A stretch of 64,000 bases of DNA from Alistipes indistinctus YIT 12060 (GCF_025144995.1 NZ_CP102250.1:1736001-1800000), one strand, 5' to 3'. Counted from the stretch's first letter, positions 8,381 through 17,828 are shown. Numbers and translations are program-made. Notes: generated by a model from the letters alone, not told the origin.

Positions 8381-9451
8381 TCATTCTGTCGGGGGAACCA
8401 ATGGCAATTTCAACCAAGCCAGGCAAATACCGCGCCCCATATGGCCGAAATTCTCGCCCGGAGCACCGTCGTACAACATCGCCAGCCGGTCTCCGACCCG
8501 AATCACCGACGGCATGCCGATGGCGCCTTTCACCTCTTTTGCATTGTCGCGGTCGATCACGACCGCCTTATTTTCTTTGTTCCAGTTATCCAAATCTTTG
8601 GTCCAGTACACCCAGACCGCATCGGTGTATTCGCCATGCGCAGGATCGATCCCGATGTGGTTGGTGAACAGGAACCAAGTTCCATTGCTTTTTTCATAGT
8701 ACAGCGACGTGTTTTCACACTGCTCGTCGGACGGAAAGATCGGCTGCGGATCGACTCTCCACGAACCGTTCAGGTCTTTCGTCCGCGCGATACCCATCGT
8801 ACGGCCCAACTTGCCGGGAGCGGTAAAGGCCGCCGCCCCGAAAAACATCCTGAACTCGCCGTCCTGCTCCACCACATCGCCCGGACTGGCCGTATCGCTG
8901 TAATAGGTCCCCGCCTCATTGCTGAACGGGATGATATCATAGCGCTTCCTCCACGGGCCTGCCGGATGGTCGGCCTCGGCTTTCAGCGTTACATAAGGCG
9001 TCGACGGAATCCTGTCGGGTACCGGGGTGCAAAACTGCGTCCCCACATAAAACATGTGCCATTTATTCCCGTCCTGCACCAGCCAGGGCGAAGAGGCCGA
9101 CCGGGAATCGGGCTGCCCTTCGGCGCCCAGCGTCAGTTGCAGTCCGTGTTTTTCCCAATGGCGCAGGTCTTTGCTGGTCGCCAGGCAGGAGAGCCATCCC
9201 GTTTTACCGGCTCCGTCGTAGTGCAGGTAATAGGTTCCGTCATACTCGACGACCACCGCTTCGCGGGCTCCGTATGTATCGCAACTGTCAGGTCCCGTCG
9301 CACAGGGCATTACCAACCCTTCGTCCTCGATCTCCATGCGCAGCACGGCTTGCGACCGGCCGTCCATATAACGCGATGCGACCCGGGAGTTTTCCTGAGC
9401 AGACAAGTGCCCCGCCCACAAAAGCAGGCACCCTATGAAAATCTTTCTCAT
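8381..9451 (-). CDS. Secreted glycosidase-like protein (GH43-type five-bladed propeller)
   Basis: The protein is about 356 residues, starting at the ATG at 9451 (MRKIFIGCLLLWAGHLSAQE), which gives a clear signal peptide cut after SAQ or LSA. The mature part looks like a five-bladed beta-propeller of the GH43/GH32/GH117 superfamily. It has repeated patterns such as YYLHYDG, WHMFYVGTQ, FRMFFGAAAF and WFLFTNHIG, each placing an acidic or aromatic residue in the central site. The target sugar cannot be assigned; it probably acts on plant or host glycans in the periplasm or outside. A TTG 51 bases upstream only adds an unlikely N-terminal extension. It lies alone, not in a sus-type locus, directly ahead of nrdJ. 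Confidence 0.75.
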   Translation of the reverse strand: MRKIFIGCLLLWAGHLSAQENSRVASRYMDGRSQAVLRMEIEDEGLVMPCATGPDSCDTYGAREAVVVEYDGTYYLHYDGAGKTGWLSCLATSKDLRHWEKHGLQLTLGAEGQPDSRSASSPWLVQDGNKWHMFYVGTQFCTPVPDRIPSTPYVTLKAEADHPAGPWRKRYDIIPFSNEAGTYYSDTASPGDVVEQDGEFRMFFGAAAFTAPGKLGRTMGIARTKDLNGSWRVDPQPIFPSDEQCENTSLYYEKSNGTWFLFTNHIGIDPAHGEYTDAVWVYWTKDLDNWNKENKAVVIDRDNAKEVKGAIGMPSVIRVGDRLAMLYDGAPGENFGHMGRGICLAWLKLPLVPPTE

Positions 9452-9622
9452 CGTCTCATTTTTCGGGTTACATCGTCCGGGAACAACCTGCCGGGAAACC
9501 AAATTATCGGTAGACGGACAAGCCTTACAAGATTACGAACTGTACCAAAATTGTAAAAGAACCTTCGCTTAATCTTATCAATAACTTATCAACACACCCA
9601 CCTGAAAATAGTGCATAAACCC

Positions 9623-9979
9623 TTATTCCACAAGGGTTACAGAAACTTTTTCGATTTTCCCCCCGAGTGGCGGAGCCATTTTCGATACCTTCACGCTTAC
9701 CTTCCCGGCCTGCGGGAAACGGAGATGAATCGCATCGGCAATGCGCCGGGCTACATGCTCGAGAATATGTGAGGGAATATCCATCTGCTCGCGCACCGTT
9801 TCAAACACATTCAGGTAATTGATCGTATCGGCCACATTATCGCTTGCCGCCGCTTTCGACAGGTCGGCTTCGATTTTCACATCGACCAGAAAGCGGTTTC
9901 CCACTACCTGCTCCAACGGATAACAACCGTGGCAGGCATGAAATTCCATATTTTCTAACTCAATGATAATTAAAGACAT
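9623..9979 (-). CDS. folB: Dihydroneopterin aldolase
   Basis: FolB converts 7,8-dihydroneopterin to 6-hydroxymethyl-dihydropterin and glycolaldehyde in folate synthesis. The 118-residue protein has the family pattern: IIIELENMEFHACHGCYPLEQ with the typical HG.YP.E segment, the glutamate of FLVDVKIEADL, NYLNVFETV, HILEHVARRIADAI containing the catalytic-region glutamate, and the closing VSVKVSKMAPPLGG. FolB forms tetramers or octamers in the cytosol. I chose the ATG at 9979; a TTG two codons earlier is less likely. No other folate genes are adjacent. A weak hairpin (AACCCTT/AAGGGTT) overlaps its stop codon. Confidence 0.95.
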   Translation of the reverse strand: MSLIIIELENMEFHACHGCYPLEQVVGNRFLVDVKIEADLSKAAASDNVADTINYLNVFETVREQMDIPSHILEHVARRIADAIHLRFPQAGKVSVKVSKMAPPLGGKIEKVSVTLVE

Positions 9980-10192
9980 AATCAATCTATAAACGAATGC
10001 AGTACAAAGAAAGAGAATCTTCCCCTGAAAAGCGAGCGGCTCCCGGCTAAGTTATCCACATTTTATTATTACCCGGGAAAGGGAAACTATCAGCCTGCTG
10101 ATATTCAGCCTTTCGCAGCAACAAAGGCCGGTATTGAACCGGCCCTTCACACTTCATTAACTGCCATTGACTGACAATCAATAACTTGCAAT

Positions 10193-11023
10193 TCACAACA
10201 GTACATGTGGCTGCTTGGGCCGTGCACAGCAGGCGGTGAGGATTTTTGCAAACGGGGTATCGAACGAACGGGCCATCCGGCGGCAACTCTTCACACAAGC
10301 GCAGCAGCGGATGCAACGCGAAGCATCCGTATGCAATTCGTTCCCGGCTGCTATCGCGCCGGTCGGGCAAACTATGGCGCAAACACCACATCCGTTACAC
10401 TGTCCCGGATCGGTTACCGGTGCAACCGGCATCGGTTTCTTCGAAACTTTCAGTCCCAGTCCGTACCAGACAAACCGCAATTTATCCAACCACGAAAGCT
10501 CCGGACGCGGAATCCGGGCCACCTCGAGCCGCACGAAACGGCCCGGCTCGTACCCGGCCAGCTTATCGCGCACTTTCTCTCCGAATCTCCGGGCCAGCTG
10601 CAAATCGGCGACATCGGGCCGTCCGGCGGCAACCGGAGTCTGCGGTGTGCTGTACGAATGCTCGCCGACGAATGTCCCCGCCGCGACCGTCACGAAACCG
10701 CGTTCGGTCATGAACCGGTCCAAATCATCCAATGCATGCTCATAATCACGGTTCCCATAGACCGCCAGCAGCACGACAGGCGTTCCGTCCCCGTGAAGTC
10801 CCTGCAACCGTTCGAGCGCAAGCGGAGCGACACTTCCCCGGTAAACGGGTACGGCAACGACCGCCACGGAAGAAGAGGGCAGAATCGCATCATCCGCCGG
10901 CGTATGGGTCAGGTCGTTCTCTACCAGCCGGGCAGCCTGTAATCCGGCTGCGACCGCTTCTCCCACCCGTTTCGAGGTATGGGTGGGGGAGAAATAATAG
11001 AGTTGTGCTTCGGAAACATTCAT
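10193..11023 (-). CDS. EFR1-type flavodoxin-ferredoxin fusion protein
   Basis: This 276-residue protein joins an N-terminal flavodoxin-like domain (MNVSEAQLYYFSPTHTSKR, with the phosphate-binding SPTHTSKR loop, then VVAVPVYRGSVAPLALERL) to a C-terminal two-cluster ferredoxin. The iron-sulphur ligands are CNGCGVCAIVCP and CIRCCACVKSC, each the CxxCxxCxxxC pattern for a [4Fe-4S] cluster. It should shuttle electrons between FMN and low-potential carriers in the cytosol of an anaerobe. The partner is unknown. The ATG at 11023 begins exactly at the flavodoxin fold; the frame runs 56 codons further upstream without family likeness. It lies between folB and uvrC on the same strand, with 80-210-base gaps, so it is probably its own unit. 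Confidence 0.88.
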   Translation of the reverse strand: MNVSEAQLYYFSPTHTSKRVGEAVAAGLQAARLVENDLTHTPADDAILPSSSVAVVAVPVYRGSVAPLALERLQGLHGDGTPVVLLAVYGNRDYEHALDDLDRFMTERGFVTVAAGTFVGEHSYSTPQTPVAAGRPDVADLQLARRFGEKVRDKLAGYEPGRFVRLEVARIPRPELSWLDKLRFVWYGLGLKVSKKPMPVAPVTDPGQCNGCGVCAIVCPTGAIAAGNELHTDASRCIRCCACVKSCRRMARSFDTPFAKILTACCARPKQPHVLL

Positions 11024-11105
11024 GGCAGTAGTATTTGTAATATTAAGAGCGCCCCATGGGCTGTCTGAAACCGTTCCTTTGTCCCGGACCCGACCGGGCA
11101 GGGGT

Positions 11106-12995
11106 TTATTCGTTTTTCCGTTCCGGCCGTACCGCCGGCAACTCCTGCCGGGAAGAGAGGGCCCGGTCCTGCACCTGGTCGATCGCCGCAAAATACCGGA
11201 TCACCTCGGCGGCGCGACGCGCACCGATCACTTCAGCCAATTCGTCGGCAGAGGCTTTGCGGATACGCGAAATCGTACGGAACTTCTGTAACAATTTCTC
11301 GACCGACCGGGCACCCAGCGTCGGAATCTGCTCCAATTCGCTTTTAATAAAGGCGAGCGACCGCTTCTGCCGGTGGAACGTGATGCCGAAACGGTGCGCT
11401 TCGTCGCGGATGTGCATCAGCACTTTGAGCGCCTCGCTGTTGCGGTCGATGTAATAAGGCATCGGATCGTGCGGAAAGTAGACCTCTTCGATCCGCTTGG
11501 CCAGCCCGACGATCGCAATCTTCTGCTCCAACCCCAATCGCTTCAGCGTTTCATAAGCAAACCGCAACTGTCCTTTTCCCCCGTCCACGACGATCAGTTG
11601 CGGCAGTTCGGCTCCCTCTTCCAGCAGGCGGCTGTAACGCCGCGTCACCACCTCTTCCATCGACGCGAAATCGTTGGCCCCGACCACCGTTTTGATGTTG
11701 AAATGACGGTATTCTTTACGCGAGGGTTTACCGTCGCGGAATACGACGCATGAAGCGACAGGGTTGGTCCCCTGCAGATTCGAGTTATCGAAACACTCGA
11801 TATGGTGCGGCGGTTCGTTCAAGTGCAGCTCTTTTTGGAGCGCAGCCATAACCCGCGTAACATGCCGCGCCGGGTCCTTGATCTCGATCTGCTTGAGCTT
11901 TTCGAGGCGGTAAAGGCGGCAGTTGCGCTCCGAAAGTTCGAGCAAACGAAGCTTATCGCCACGCTGCGGCACACTGAACGCAGTTCCCTCGAACAACTCT
12001 TCAGCAGGCAGGAACGGCACCAGCACCTCGCGTTGCAAATGTCCCTGCAACCGGTCGCGGATACTGCCTACCGCATAAGAGAGCACGTCGCGCGGCTCGT
12101 CTTCGAGACCCGGTTTCAGTTCCACCGTAAACGAGTTGACCACGGCTCCCTGAACAATGCGCATGAAGTTACAGAAAGCCACTCCGTCGTCGATAATCAG
12201 CGAGAAGACATCCATGCTGCCGAGCGTGTTGCTGACGACCACCGATTTGCTTTGGTAACCCGCAAGCAGGTCCAAACGCTTTTTGTACCGTCCGGCATCC
12301 TCGAAACGCATCTCGGCGGCGGCCTCGTTCATCAGCCGTTGCAGGTAATCGCGCGTCGCCCGGGTATCCCCTTTGAGCAGCGAAGCGACCATTCCGATAC
12401 TCTCGCGGTACTCTTCCTCGCTCTGCCGGCCGACGCAGGGACCTTTGCAGTTCCCGATATGGTATTCGAGACAGACGCTGTACCTCCCTTTGGCAATCGT
12501 TTCCGGAGAGAGATTCAGCGAGCAGGTACGCAACTGATAGATCCCGCGCAGGATTTCCAGAATCTCTTTCTGGATATAGACAGAAGCATAAGGACCGAAA
12601 TACTGGGAACCGTCGCGCAGGAAACGCCGGGTCGACAGCACCCTCGGGAACGGTTCGTTGCGGATGACGATCCAGGGATAGGTTTTGTCGTCTTTGAGCA
12701 GGATGTTGTAGCGGGGTTGGATGCTCTTGATCATGTTGTTCTCCAGCAACAACGCTTCGCTCTCCGTAGCGACCACCGTATGCCGCAGGTCGGCGATCTT
12801 GCCGACCATCACACGCACTTTCGGGCTGTGGTCGGCCCGCGCAAGGAAATAAGACGACACGCGGCGCTTGAGGTTCTTGGCCTTCCCCACATAAATCACC
12901 TTGCCGTCATCGCCGAGAAACTGGTAAACCCCGGGCGAATCGGGCAACAGGGCCACTTTTTCCTTCAATTGCTGTATGCGCTGCGATGTAACCAT
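11106..12995 (-). CDS. uvrC: Excinuclease ABC subunit C
   Basis: UvrC makes the two incisions around bulky DNA damage in nucleotide excision repair, after UvrA and UvrB load. The 629 residues show the GIY-YIG nuclease domain at the N-terminus (PDSPGVYQFLGDDGKVIYVGKAKNLKRRV). A cysteine-containing segment follows (CSLNLSPETIAKGRYSVCLEYHIGNCKGPC), then the UvrB-binding UVR region near residue 200-240. Next is the RNase H-like endonuclease domain (ECFDNSNLQGTNPVAS, and VVDGGKGQL with the catalytic aspartate). Tandem helix-hairpin-helix motifs (IPTLGARSVEKLL) lie near the end. Length and order fit the family. It is divergent from the acyltransferase gene at 13083, with an 87-base shared control region. 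Confidence 0.97.
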   Translation of the reverse strand: MVTSQRIQQLKEKVALLPDSPGVYQFLGDDGKVIYVGKAKNLKRRVSSYFLARADHSPKVRVMVGKIADLRHTVVATESEALLLENNMIKSIQPRYNILLKDDKTYPWIVIRNEPFPRVLSTRRFLRDGSQYFGPYASVYIQKEILEILRGIYQLRTCSLNLSPETIAKGRYSVCLEYHIGNCKGPCVGRQSEEEYRESIGMVASLLKGDTRATRDYLQRLMNEAAAEMRFEDAGRYKKRLDLLAGYQSKSVVVSNTLGSMDVFSLIIDDGVAFCNFMRIVQGAVVNSFTVELKPGLEDEPRDVLSYAVGSIRDRLQGHLQREVLVPFLPAEELFEGTAFSVPQRGDKLRLLELSERNCRLYRLEKLKQIEIKDPARHVTRVMAALQKELHLNEPPHHIECFDNSNLQGTNPVASCVVFRDGKPSRKEYRHFNIKTVVGANDFASMEEVVTRRYSRLLEEGAELPQLIVVDGGKGQLRFAYETLKRLGLEQKIAIVGLAKRIEEVYFPHDPMPYYIDRNSEALKVLMHIRDEAHRFGITFHRQKRSLAFIKSELEQIPTLGARSVEKLLQKFRTISRIRKASADELAEVIGARRAAEVIRYFAAIDQVQDRALSSRQELPAVRPERKNE

Positions 12996-13082
12996 TTTAT
13001 TAAATACCCGTTTCAGCGAATAAATGTACCAAAAATTATCGTATTTTTGTTTTACCTACACACATCTGCTAACGCCGCATTT

Positions 13083-14954
13083 ATGAAATTAGTCTCTCCC
13101 GAAGAGCTCCGTTTCGGCCATAAAGGTCTACTGGCTAACCTCCAGGCAGCACTAATTATGCGTTTGGCACGTCTTCATGGCATCAATCGGTTGTACAGCG
13201 ATTCGCTTACCCGGGCAACGGCTGTCACAGCAGAACCCACAAATGAACCGGCGGGCAACCGGGACTCGAAAATACCCGGCAACGCTTTCGCAGCCGCAGC
13301 ACTCGACGTCCTGCGCATCCGTTACGAAGCCGATCCGGGCGAACGACAGCACATCCCCGCCGGCGGGGGAGCCATCCTGATCGCCAACCATCCGACCGGA
13401 GCGCTCGACGGCATCCTGCTGATCGACCTGCTGACGCGTATCCGCCCCGACATCAAATTCATGGGTAATTTCCTACTGGACCGAATCGAGCCGTTAAAGC
13501 ACTATTTCATCAATGTCGACCCGTTCGACCGCAAACAGCGGAACAATACCGGCGGAATGCGGCAGGCGCTGGCCCACCTGCAAAACGGAGGATTGCTGGT
13601 CATCTTCCCCGCCGGGGAAGTTTCCACATGGCAACACGGATTGCACGGGTGCAAGGACAAACCGTGGCCGCCTTCGATCCTTAGGTTTATCCGCAAAGCG
13701 GCCGTGCCGGTCATCCCGCTCTACATCCATGCCCGCAACAGCAGGCTTTTCCATCTCGCCGGCAAAATACATCCATTGTTGCGTACGGCTCTGCTGCCCA
13801 ACGAACTGCTGAACAAACACGACCGGACGATCCGGCTGCGGATCGGTTCGCCGATCGTTTCCCACAAAACAGACGAACTTTCGCCCGAAGCATACGGTCG
13901 TTTCCTGCGGGCGAACGTCGAATACATGAAACCTTTGTACCACCGTCCGCGACGGGCTACACGGCGGGCGGCGCGCCGTCCGGCCGAAGCGGTGGCCCCG
14001 GGAATCGACCGGGCGCTGCTGCGTGACGATTTGCAAGCCATCCGGGATACGGACCTGCTCTTCTGCTACGGGGAGTACGAAGTCTATTTTGCATCGCCGG
14101 AACATATCCCGCACCTGATGCACGAGATCGGCCGGTTGCGCGAGATAACCTTCCGCGAAATCGGCGAGGGGACGAAAAACGACATCGACACAGACCGTTA
14201 CGACCGCTACTACCGCCAGCTTTTCATCTGGGACGATGCGGCGGGACAGCTCGTCGGCGCCTATCGCCTGGGATTGGGCGACCAAATCATGGAGCAATAC
14301 GGCATCAAGGGCTTCTACACCTATTCGTTGTTTCGCATGACCGCCGACATGGAACTGATCCTGCGCCAGACCATCGAACTGGGCCGTTCGTTCATCGTGA
14401 ACGAGTACCAACGCAAACCGGTATCGCTGATGCTGCTGTGGAAAGGCATCCTCAACGTACTGCTGCGCCACGACGAATTCCGTTACCTGATGGGGCCTGT
14501 CACCATTTCGGGCGAATTTCAAAATAGCTCGAAACTGCTGATCGCCGCCTACCTGCGCAATCGACATCTCGACCGCGAAAATGCGCGACACATCCATCCC
14601 CGGACAGGTATCGCCGTGCCGGCACGGATTGACGGGACGCTGATCGAAGGAATCGATTCGATCGAGCTGATCAACAAGATCGTATGCGATATCGAACAGA
14701 ATCGTTTCACGATCCCGATCCTGATCCGAAAATACCTGCAGGTAGGGGCGCGCGTACTCGGATTCAATACCGACCATGCTTTCTGCGACGGACTCGACGC
14801 GCTGATCCTGGTGGATCTGGCTCAAGTACCCGAAAAGACCATTCTGATGTTATCCAAAGAGATGACCGATATCGACGTGATCGGCCGGTTCAGCCGGTAC
14901 CGGCCGACGATACCGGAATCTTCCCCTCCTGCCGAGCCTACGATTCCTGCATAA
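13083..14954 (+). CDS. Bifunctional acyltransferase, OlsF-like (ornithine/glycine lipid synthesis)
   Basis: This 623-residue protein fuses two acyltransferases. Residues about 1-310 form a PlsC-type O-acyltransferase with IANHPTGALDG (catalytic His near 103, H-x5-D spacing as in the hemolysin-associated subgroup) and FPAGEVST in place of FPEGTRS. Residues about 325-600 are a GNAT-like N-acyltransferase of the OlsB/GlsB type (ITFREIGEGTKNDIDTDRYD, YRLGLGDQI, GRSFIVNEYQRKPVSLMLLWKG). The same order is found in OlsF, which makes ornithine lipids in Flavobacterium and Serratia. In Bacteroides the two halves are separate proteins (GlsB, GlsA) that make glycine lipids. So the product is likely an acylated amino-acid lipid of the membrane; the amino acid is not determined. 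The ATG at 13083 begins the family-like MKLVSPEEL. Confidence 0.85.
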   Translation: MKLVSPEELRFGHKGLLANLQAALIMRLARLHGINRLYSDSLTRATAVTAEPTNEPAGNRDSKIPGNAFAAAALDVLRIRYEADPGERQHIPAGGGAILIANHPTGALDGILLIDLLTRIRPDIKFMGNFLLDRIEPLKHYFINVDPFDRKQRNNTGGMRQALAHLQNGGLLVIFPAGEVSTWQHGLHGCKDKPWPPSILRFIRKAAVPVIPLYIHARNSRLFHLAGKIHPLLRTALLPNELLNKHDRTIRLRIGSPIVSHKTDELSPEAYGRFLRANVEYMKPLYHRPRRATRRAARRPAEAVAPGIDRALLRDDLQAIRDTDLLFCYGEYEVYFASPEHIPHLMHEIGRLREITFREIGEGTKNDIDTDRYDRYYRQLFIWDDAAGQLVGAYRLGLGDQIMEQYGIKGFYTYSLFRMTADMELILRQTIELGRSFIVNEYQRKPVSLMLLWKGILNVLLRHDEFRYLMGPVTISGEFQNSSKLLIAAYLRNRHLDRENARHIHPRTGIAVPARIDGTLIEGIDSIELINKIVCDIEQNRFTIPILIRKYLQVGARVLGFNTDHAFCDGLDALILVDLAQVPEKTILMLSKEMTDIDVIGRFSRYRPTIPESSPPAEPTIPA

Positions 14955-15050
14955 TTTTCCGGCCGCTTTAGAAAAATTCATATTCGACCACGGGACAGCC
15001 GAATATCGAATTATGCCGGATAAGCGATCTGCCCCTAACATTAGGCTCGC

Positions 15051-15638
15051 CTATTGATGATCCGGTTCCGGATGAAAAGCTCCCCACTCATAGTGCGGAA
15101 CCTCCACGTCCAACAAGGTCAGTACCCGTTCGACGATAGTGCCGCATAAGTCTTCGATATTCCGCGGGTGGGGATAAAACGACGGTGCTGCGGGGCAAAT
15201 TACCGCTCCGCATTCGGAAAGCGTCGTCAAATTACGCAAGTGGATCGTACCCAGCGGAGCTTCGCGCGGGACAAGTATCAACCGGCGGCGTTCTTTGAGC
15301 ATTACATCTGCGGCGCGGCTGGCCAGATCGTTCGAAACACCCGCCGCAATACGTCCGGCCATGCCCATCGAACAGGGAATCACCACCATCGCATCGAAAG
15401 ATGACGATCCGGAAGCCGGAGCACCGAACAGGTCGTCGTTGTCATAGCGGGTAAACCGCGGATCGTCCATCCAGGCCGGATCATCCTCGTAAGCGCTTAC
15501 GGCAAGACCGTTACGGGTCACGATCAGAGCGATCCGCCCGACACCGTTCGCTTCGGCCAGCCTGCGGCAAAGCAACCGGGCATAAAGCGACCCGCTCGCT
15601 CCGGTAACCGCTACGATGATATTGCGTTTTTTCTCCAT
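15051..15638 (-). CDS. ubiX: Flavin prenyltransferase UbiX
   Basis: UbiX attaches a dimethylallyl group to FMN, giving the prenylated cofactor that UbiD-type decarboxylases need. The 195-residue protein begins MEKKRNIIVAVTGASGSLYARLL, the classic FMN-binding start. It carries MVVIPCSMGMAGRIAAGVSNDLASRAADVMLKE and LILVPREAPLGTIHLRNL, both diagnostic for the family. The ATG at 15638 was chosen because upstream residues in the frame are unlike the family. No ubiD partner is in the window; in an anaerobe the pair may serve menaquinone or aromatic-acid metabolism. It is a lone minus-strand gene that converges with the OlsF-like gene and lies 150 bases downstream of the deacetylase gene. Confidence 0.95.
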   Translation of the reverse strand: MEKKRNIIVAVTGASGSLYARLLCRRLAEANGVGRIALIVTRNGLAVSAYEDDPAWMDDPRFTRYDNDDLFGAPASGSSSFDAMVVIPCSMGMAGRIAAGVSNDLASRAADVMLKERRRLILVPREAPLGTIHLRNLTTLSECGAVICPAAPSFYPHPRNIEDLCGTIVERVLTLLDVEVPHYEWGAFHPEPDHQ

Positions 15639-15788
15639 ATTTCCTGATTGAATACTGCTTTCCGGTTCCGTCCGCCGACCGCATTGGAAATATGGCCGAG
15701 CGTACCAAACCGGCCCGTTCAAAAATTTCAGAGTTCCAGAATTCAAGAACCGGACCGATCAGACTTTACAAAGCACTGCAATCCCTTA

Positions 15789-16397
15789 TCACAGCTCTAT
15801 TCCGACACATTTCAACCCCTTGTCCTGCAAAAATTCGAGCGTCCGGGGCAACGCATAGGACATATTGCGGTAACTTTTCAGCGAATCGTGGAAAACAACG
15901 ATCGAACCGCCCTTAACATGTTTGGTCACGTTGCGCAGGCAAAGACGCGGCGATATCCGGCGGTTATAGTCCTGGGAAAGCACGTCCCACATGATCAGGT
16001 TATAGTGTTCGCTGAGACGCCGTGCCTGGGTGGGAGTAATCTGACCGTAGGGGGGGCGGAACAGGTCGGTGTGCAACAGGTTGTTCGCAAACTCTACATC
16101 CTCCAGGTAGCCTTCCAGACTCATGCGCCAGCCTTTCTGGTGGCTGTAAGTGTGGTTGCCGATCCGGTGCCCTTCCGCGACGATCCGCTGGAACAATTCG
16201 GGGTGCATTTCGGCATTTTTCCCGAGACAGAAAAAAGTCGCTTTTGCCCCGTATTTCGCCAATTGCTCGAGAATCATCTCGGTGACACCCGGTGTGGGAC
16301 CGTCGTCGAAAGTAAGGTATACCTCCTCCGACGGGGGCATCTCCCACACCAGCGACGGGAAAATCCTGCGGACGAATTTCGGCGGTTTAATATACAT
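15789..16397 (-). CDS. Polysaccharide deacetylase family protein (NodB domain)
   Basis: This 202-residue CE4/NodB domain protein removes acetyl groups from N-acetylated sugars using a metal ion. Motif 1 is TFDDGP (catalytic-base and metal aspartates), motif 2 is HRIGNHTYSH (H-x3-H metal ligands), then LFRPPYGQ (motif 3) and the VVFHDS leucine/histidine motif. All key residues are present, so it should be active. No clear cleavable signal peptide is seen; the start MYIKPPKFVRRIFPS is basic and weakly hydrophobic. It lies only 6 bases after the UDP-glucose dehydrogenase stop, so they form an operon. This suggests a job in capsule, lipopolysaccharide or peptidoglycan modification. The substrate is not known. 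Confidence 0.9.
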   Translation of the reverse strand: MYIKPPKFVRRIFPSLVWEMPPSEEVYLTFDDGPTPGVTEMILEQLAKYGAKATFFCLGKNAEMHPELFQRIVAEGHRIGNHTYSHQKGWRMSLEGYLEDVEFANNLLHTDLFRPPYGQITPTQARRLSEHYNLIMWDVLSQDYNRRISPRLCLRNVTKHVKGGSIVVFHDSLKSYRNMSYALPRTLEFLQDKGLKCVGIEL

Positions 16398-16403
16398 GAA
16401 CGG

Positions 16404-17717
16404 TTAACCTCCGATATAATAGTAGGTGAATCCCGCCTTGCGGACATCCGTACGGTCGTAGATATTGCGTCCGTCGAACAGCACCGGCGAGTGCATCGCT
16501 TTTTTAAGCGCCGTCCAATCGGGGATTCGGAATTCTTTCCATTCGGTCACGAGCAACAATGCATCGGCGTCTTTCGCCGCTTCGTACATATCGGCGGCGT
16601 ACCGCACCCGATCGCCCACCGCGCGTCGGCACTCATCCATAGCCACCGGATCGTAAACGGTCACTACCGCACCGGCTTCGTTCAGCAGGCGGATCAGGAC
16701 CAATGAGGTAGCCTCGCGCATATCGTCGGTCTCGGGCTTGAATGCAAGCCCCCAAAGCGCAATCCTGCGTCCTCGGAGATCTCCGCCGAAATGGCGTTTG
16801 AGCTTACCGAACAACACCTCTTTCTGCCGGCCGTTCACCTCCTCGACCGCCTGCAACACCCGCATCCGGTAGCCGTACTCCTCAGCCGTATGGATCAATG
16901 CCTTCACGTCTTTCGGGAAGCATGAACCTCCGTAGCCGCAGCCCGGATAGAGAAATTTGCTGCCGATACGCTCATCGGAACCGATACCGCGCCGCACCAT
17001 ATTCACATCGGCGCCGACCAACTCGCACAGGTTCGCAATGTCGTTCATAAAACTGATCCGCGTAGCAAGCATGCTGTTAGCTGCATATTTGGTCATTTCG
17101 GCCGACGGTACATCCATGAAAATCACCCGGAAATTATTGAGCAGGAAAGGACGGTAAAGCCGCATCATCAACTCCCGGGCCCGCTCGCTTTCCACGCCGA
17201 CCACCACGCGGTCGGGGCTCATGAAATCCTGGATCGCGCTGCCTTCCTTGAGGAATTCGGGATTCGACGCCACGTCGAATTCCACTTCGACGCCCCGGCG
17301 CGCCAGTTCGGCGGCAACTACTTGGTGGATACGGGCCGCAGTACCCACAGGTACGGTACTCTTGGTTACCAACAGCGTGTATTTATTGATGGAAGCCCCG
17401 AATTCGCGCGCTACCTCGAGTACGTAATGCAGGTCGGCCGAACCGTCCTCCCCCGGGGGCGTCCCCACGGCGATGAACACCGCTTCGACATCGTTCAGGT
17501 GCGGAGCCAGTTCCGTCGCGAACGACAACCGCCCCGCCTGCACGTTTTTCTGCACCAGCGCATCCAGTCCCGGTTCGTAAATCGGAATCTCACCGCGTTG
17601 GAGACGTTCGATTTTCGCACGGTCGATATCCACGCACACCACTTCGATGCCCATCTCCGAAAAACAAGTGCCGGATACCAATCCGACGTATCCCGTTCCT
17701 ACAATCGCTATTTTCAT
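16404..17717 (-). CDS. ugd: UDP-glucose 6-dehydrogenase
   Basis: Ugd oxidises UDP-glucose to UDP-glucuronate with two NAD+, providing a precursor for capsule or LPS sugars. The 437-residue length is standard. The N-terminal Rossmann fold begins MKIAIVGTGYVGLVSGTCF. TKSTVPVGT and the EFLKEGSAIQDF segment follow. The catalytic cysteine is in LYPGCGYGGSCFPKDVKAL. The C-terminal domain contains LAFKPETDDMREATS. It heads a two-gene operon with the polysaccharide deacetylase. A TACATTTG-type -7 box reads from 17808 to 17801 on the minus strand, about 85 bases upstream. Between that and the start lies an inverted repeat, CTTTCA/TGAAAG. Confidence 0.96.
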   Translation of the reverse strand: MKIAIVGTGYVGLVSGTCFSEMGIEVVCVDIDRAKIERLQRGEIPIYEPGLDALVQKNVQAGRLSFATELAPHLNDVEAVFIAVGTPPGEDGSADLHYVLEVAREFGASINKYTLLVTKSTVPVGTAARIHQVVAAELARRGVEVEFDVASNPEFLKEGSAIQDFMSPDRVVVGVESERARELMMRLYRPFLLNNFRVIFMDVPSAEMTKYAANSMLATRISFMNDIANLCELVGADVNMVRRGIGSDERIGSKFLYPGCGYGGSCFPKDVKALIHTAEEYGYRMRVLQAVEEVNGRQKEVLFGKLKRHFGGDLRGRRIALWGLAFKPETDDMREATSLVLIRLLNEAGAVVTVYDPVAMDECRRAVGDRVRYAADMYEAAKDADALLLVTEWKEFRIPDWTALKKAMHSPVLFDGRNIYDRTDVRKAGFTYYYIGG

Positions 17718-17800
17718 GTGTTACAAGCTGTTTTAATTCTATGTCCTCCCGGCGCACTTGCCGGCAACTTTCATCGCCCCACAGTGAAAGTCCACGCGGG

Positions 17801-17808
17801 CAAATGTA
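17801..17808 (-). promoter_or_regulatory. Candidate -7 box of the ugd operon
   Basis: On the minus strand this reads TACATTTG, a perfect TAnnTTTG element. A T-rich run lies at the -33 distance, but no clean TTTG with 19-21 spacing is present. It is placed between tex (ends 17829) and ugd. Confidence 0.4.
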
Positions 17809-17828
17809 TTACAAGATAATCAAAAAAA

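Noticed and set aside
6703-8667. Long plus-strand frames over nrdJ and the GH43-like gene
   Set aside because: They are antisense shadows caused by the GC-rich third codon positions of the real minus-strand genes.
9570-9596. TTATCAACA near 9588, a DnaA-box-like site
   Set aside because: It is a single site without an AT-rich run or skew change, in the gap beside folB.
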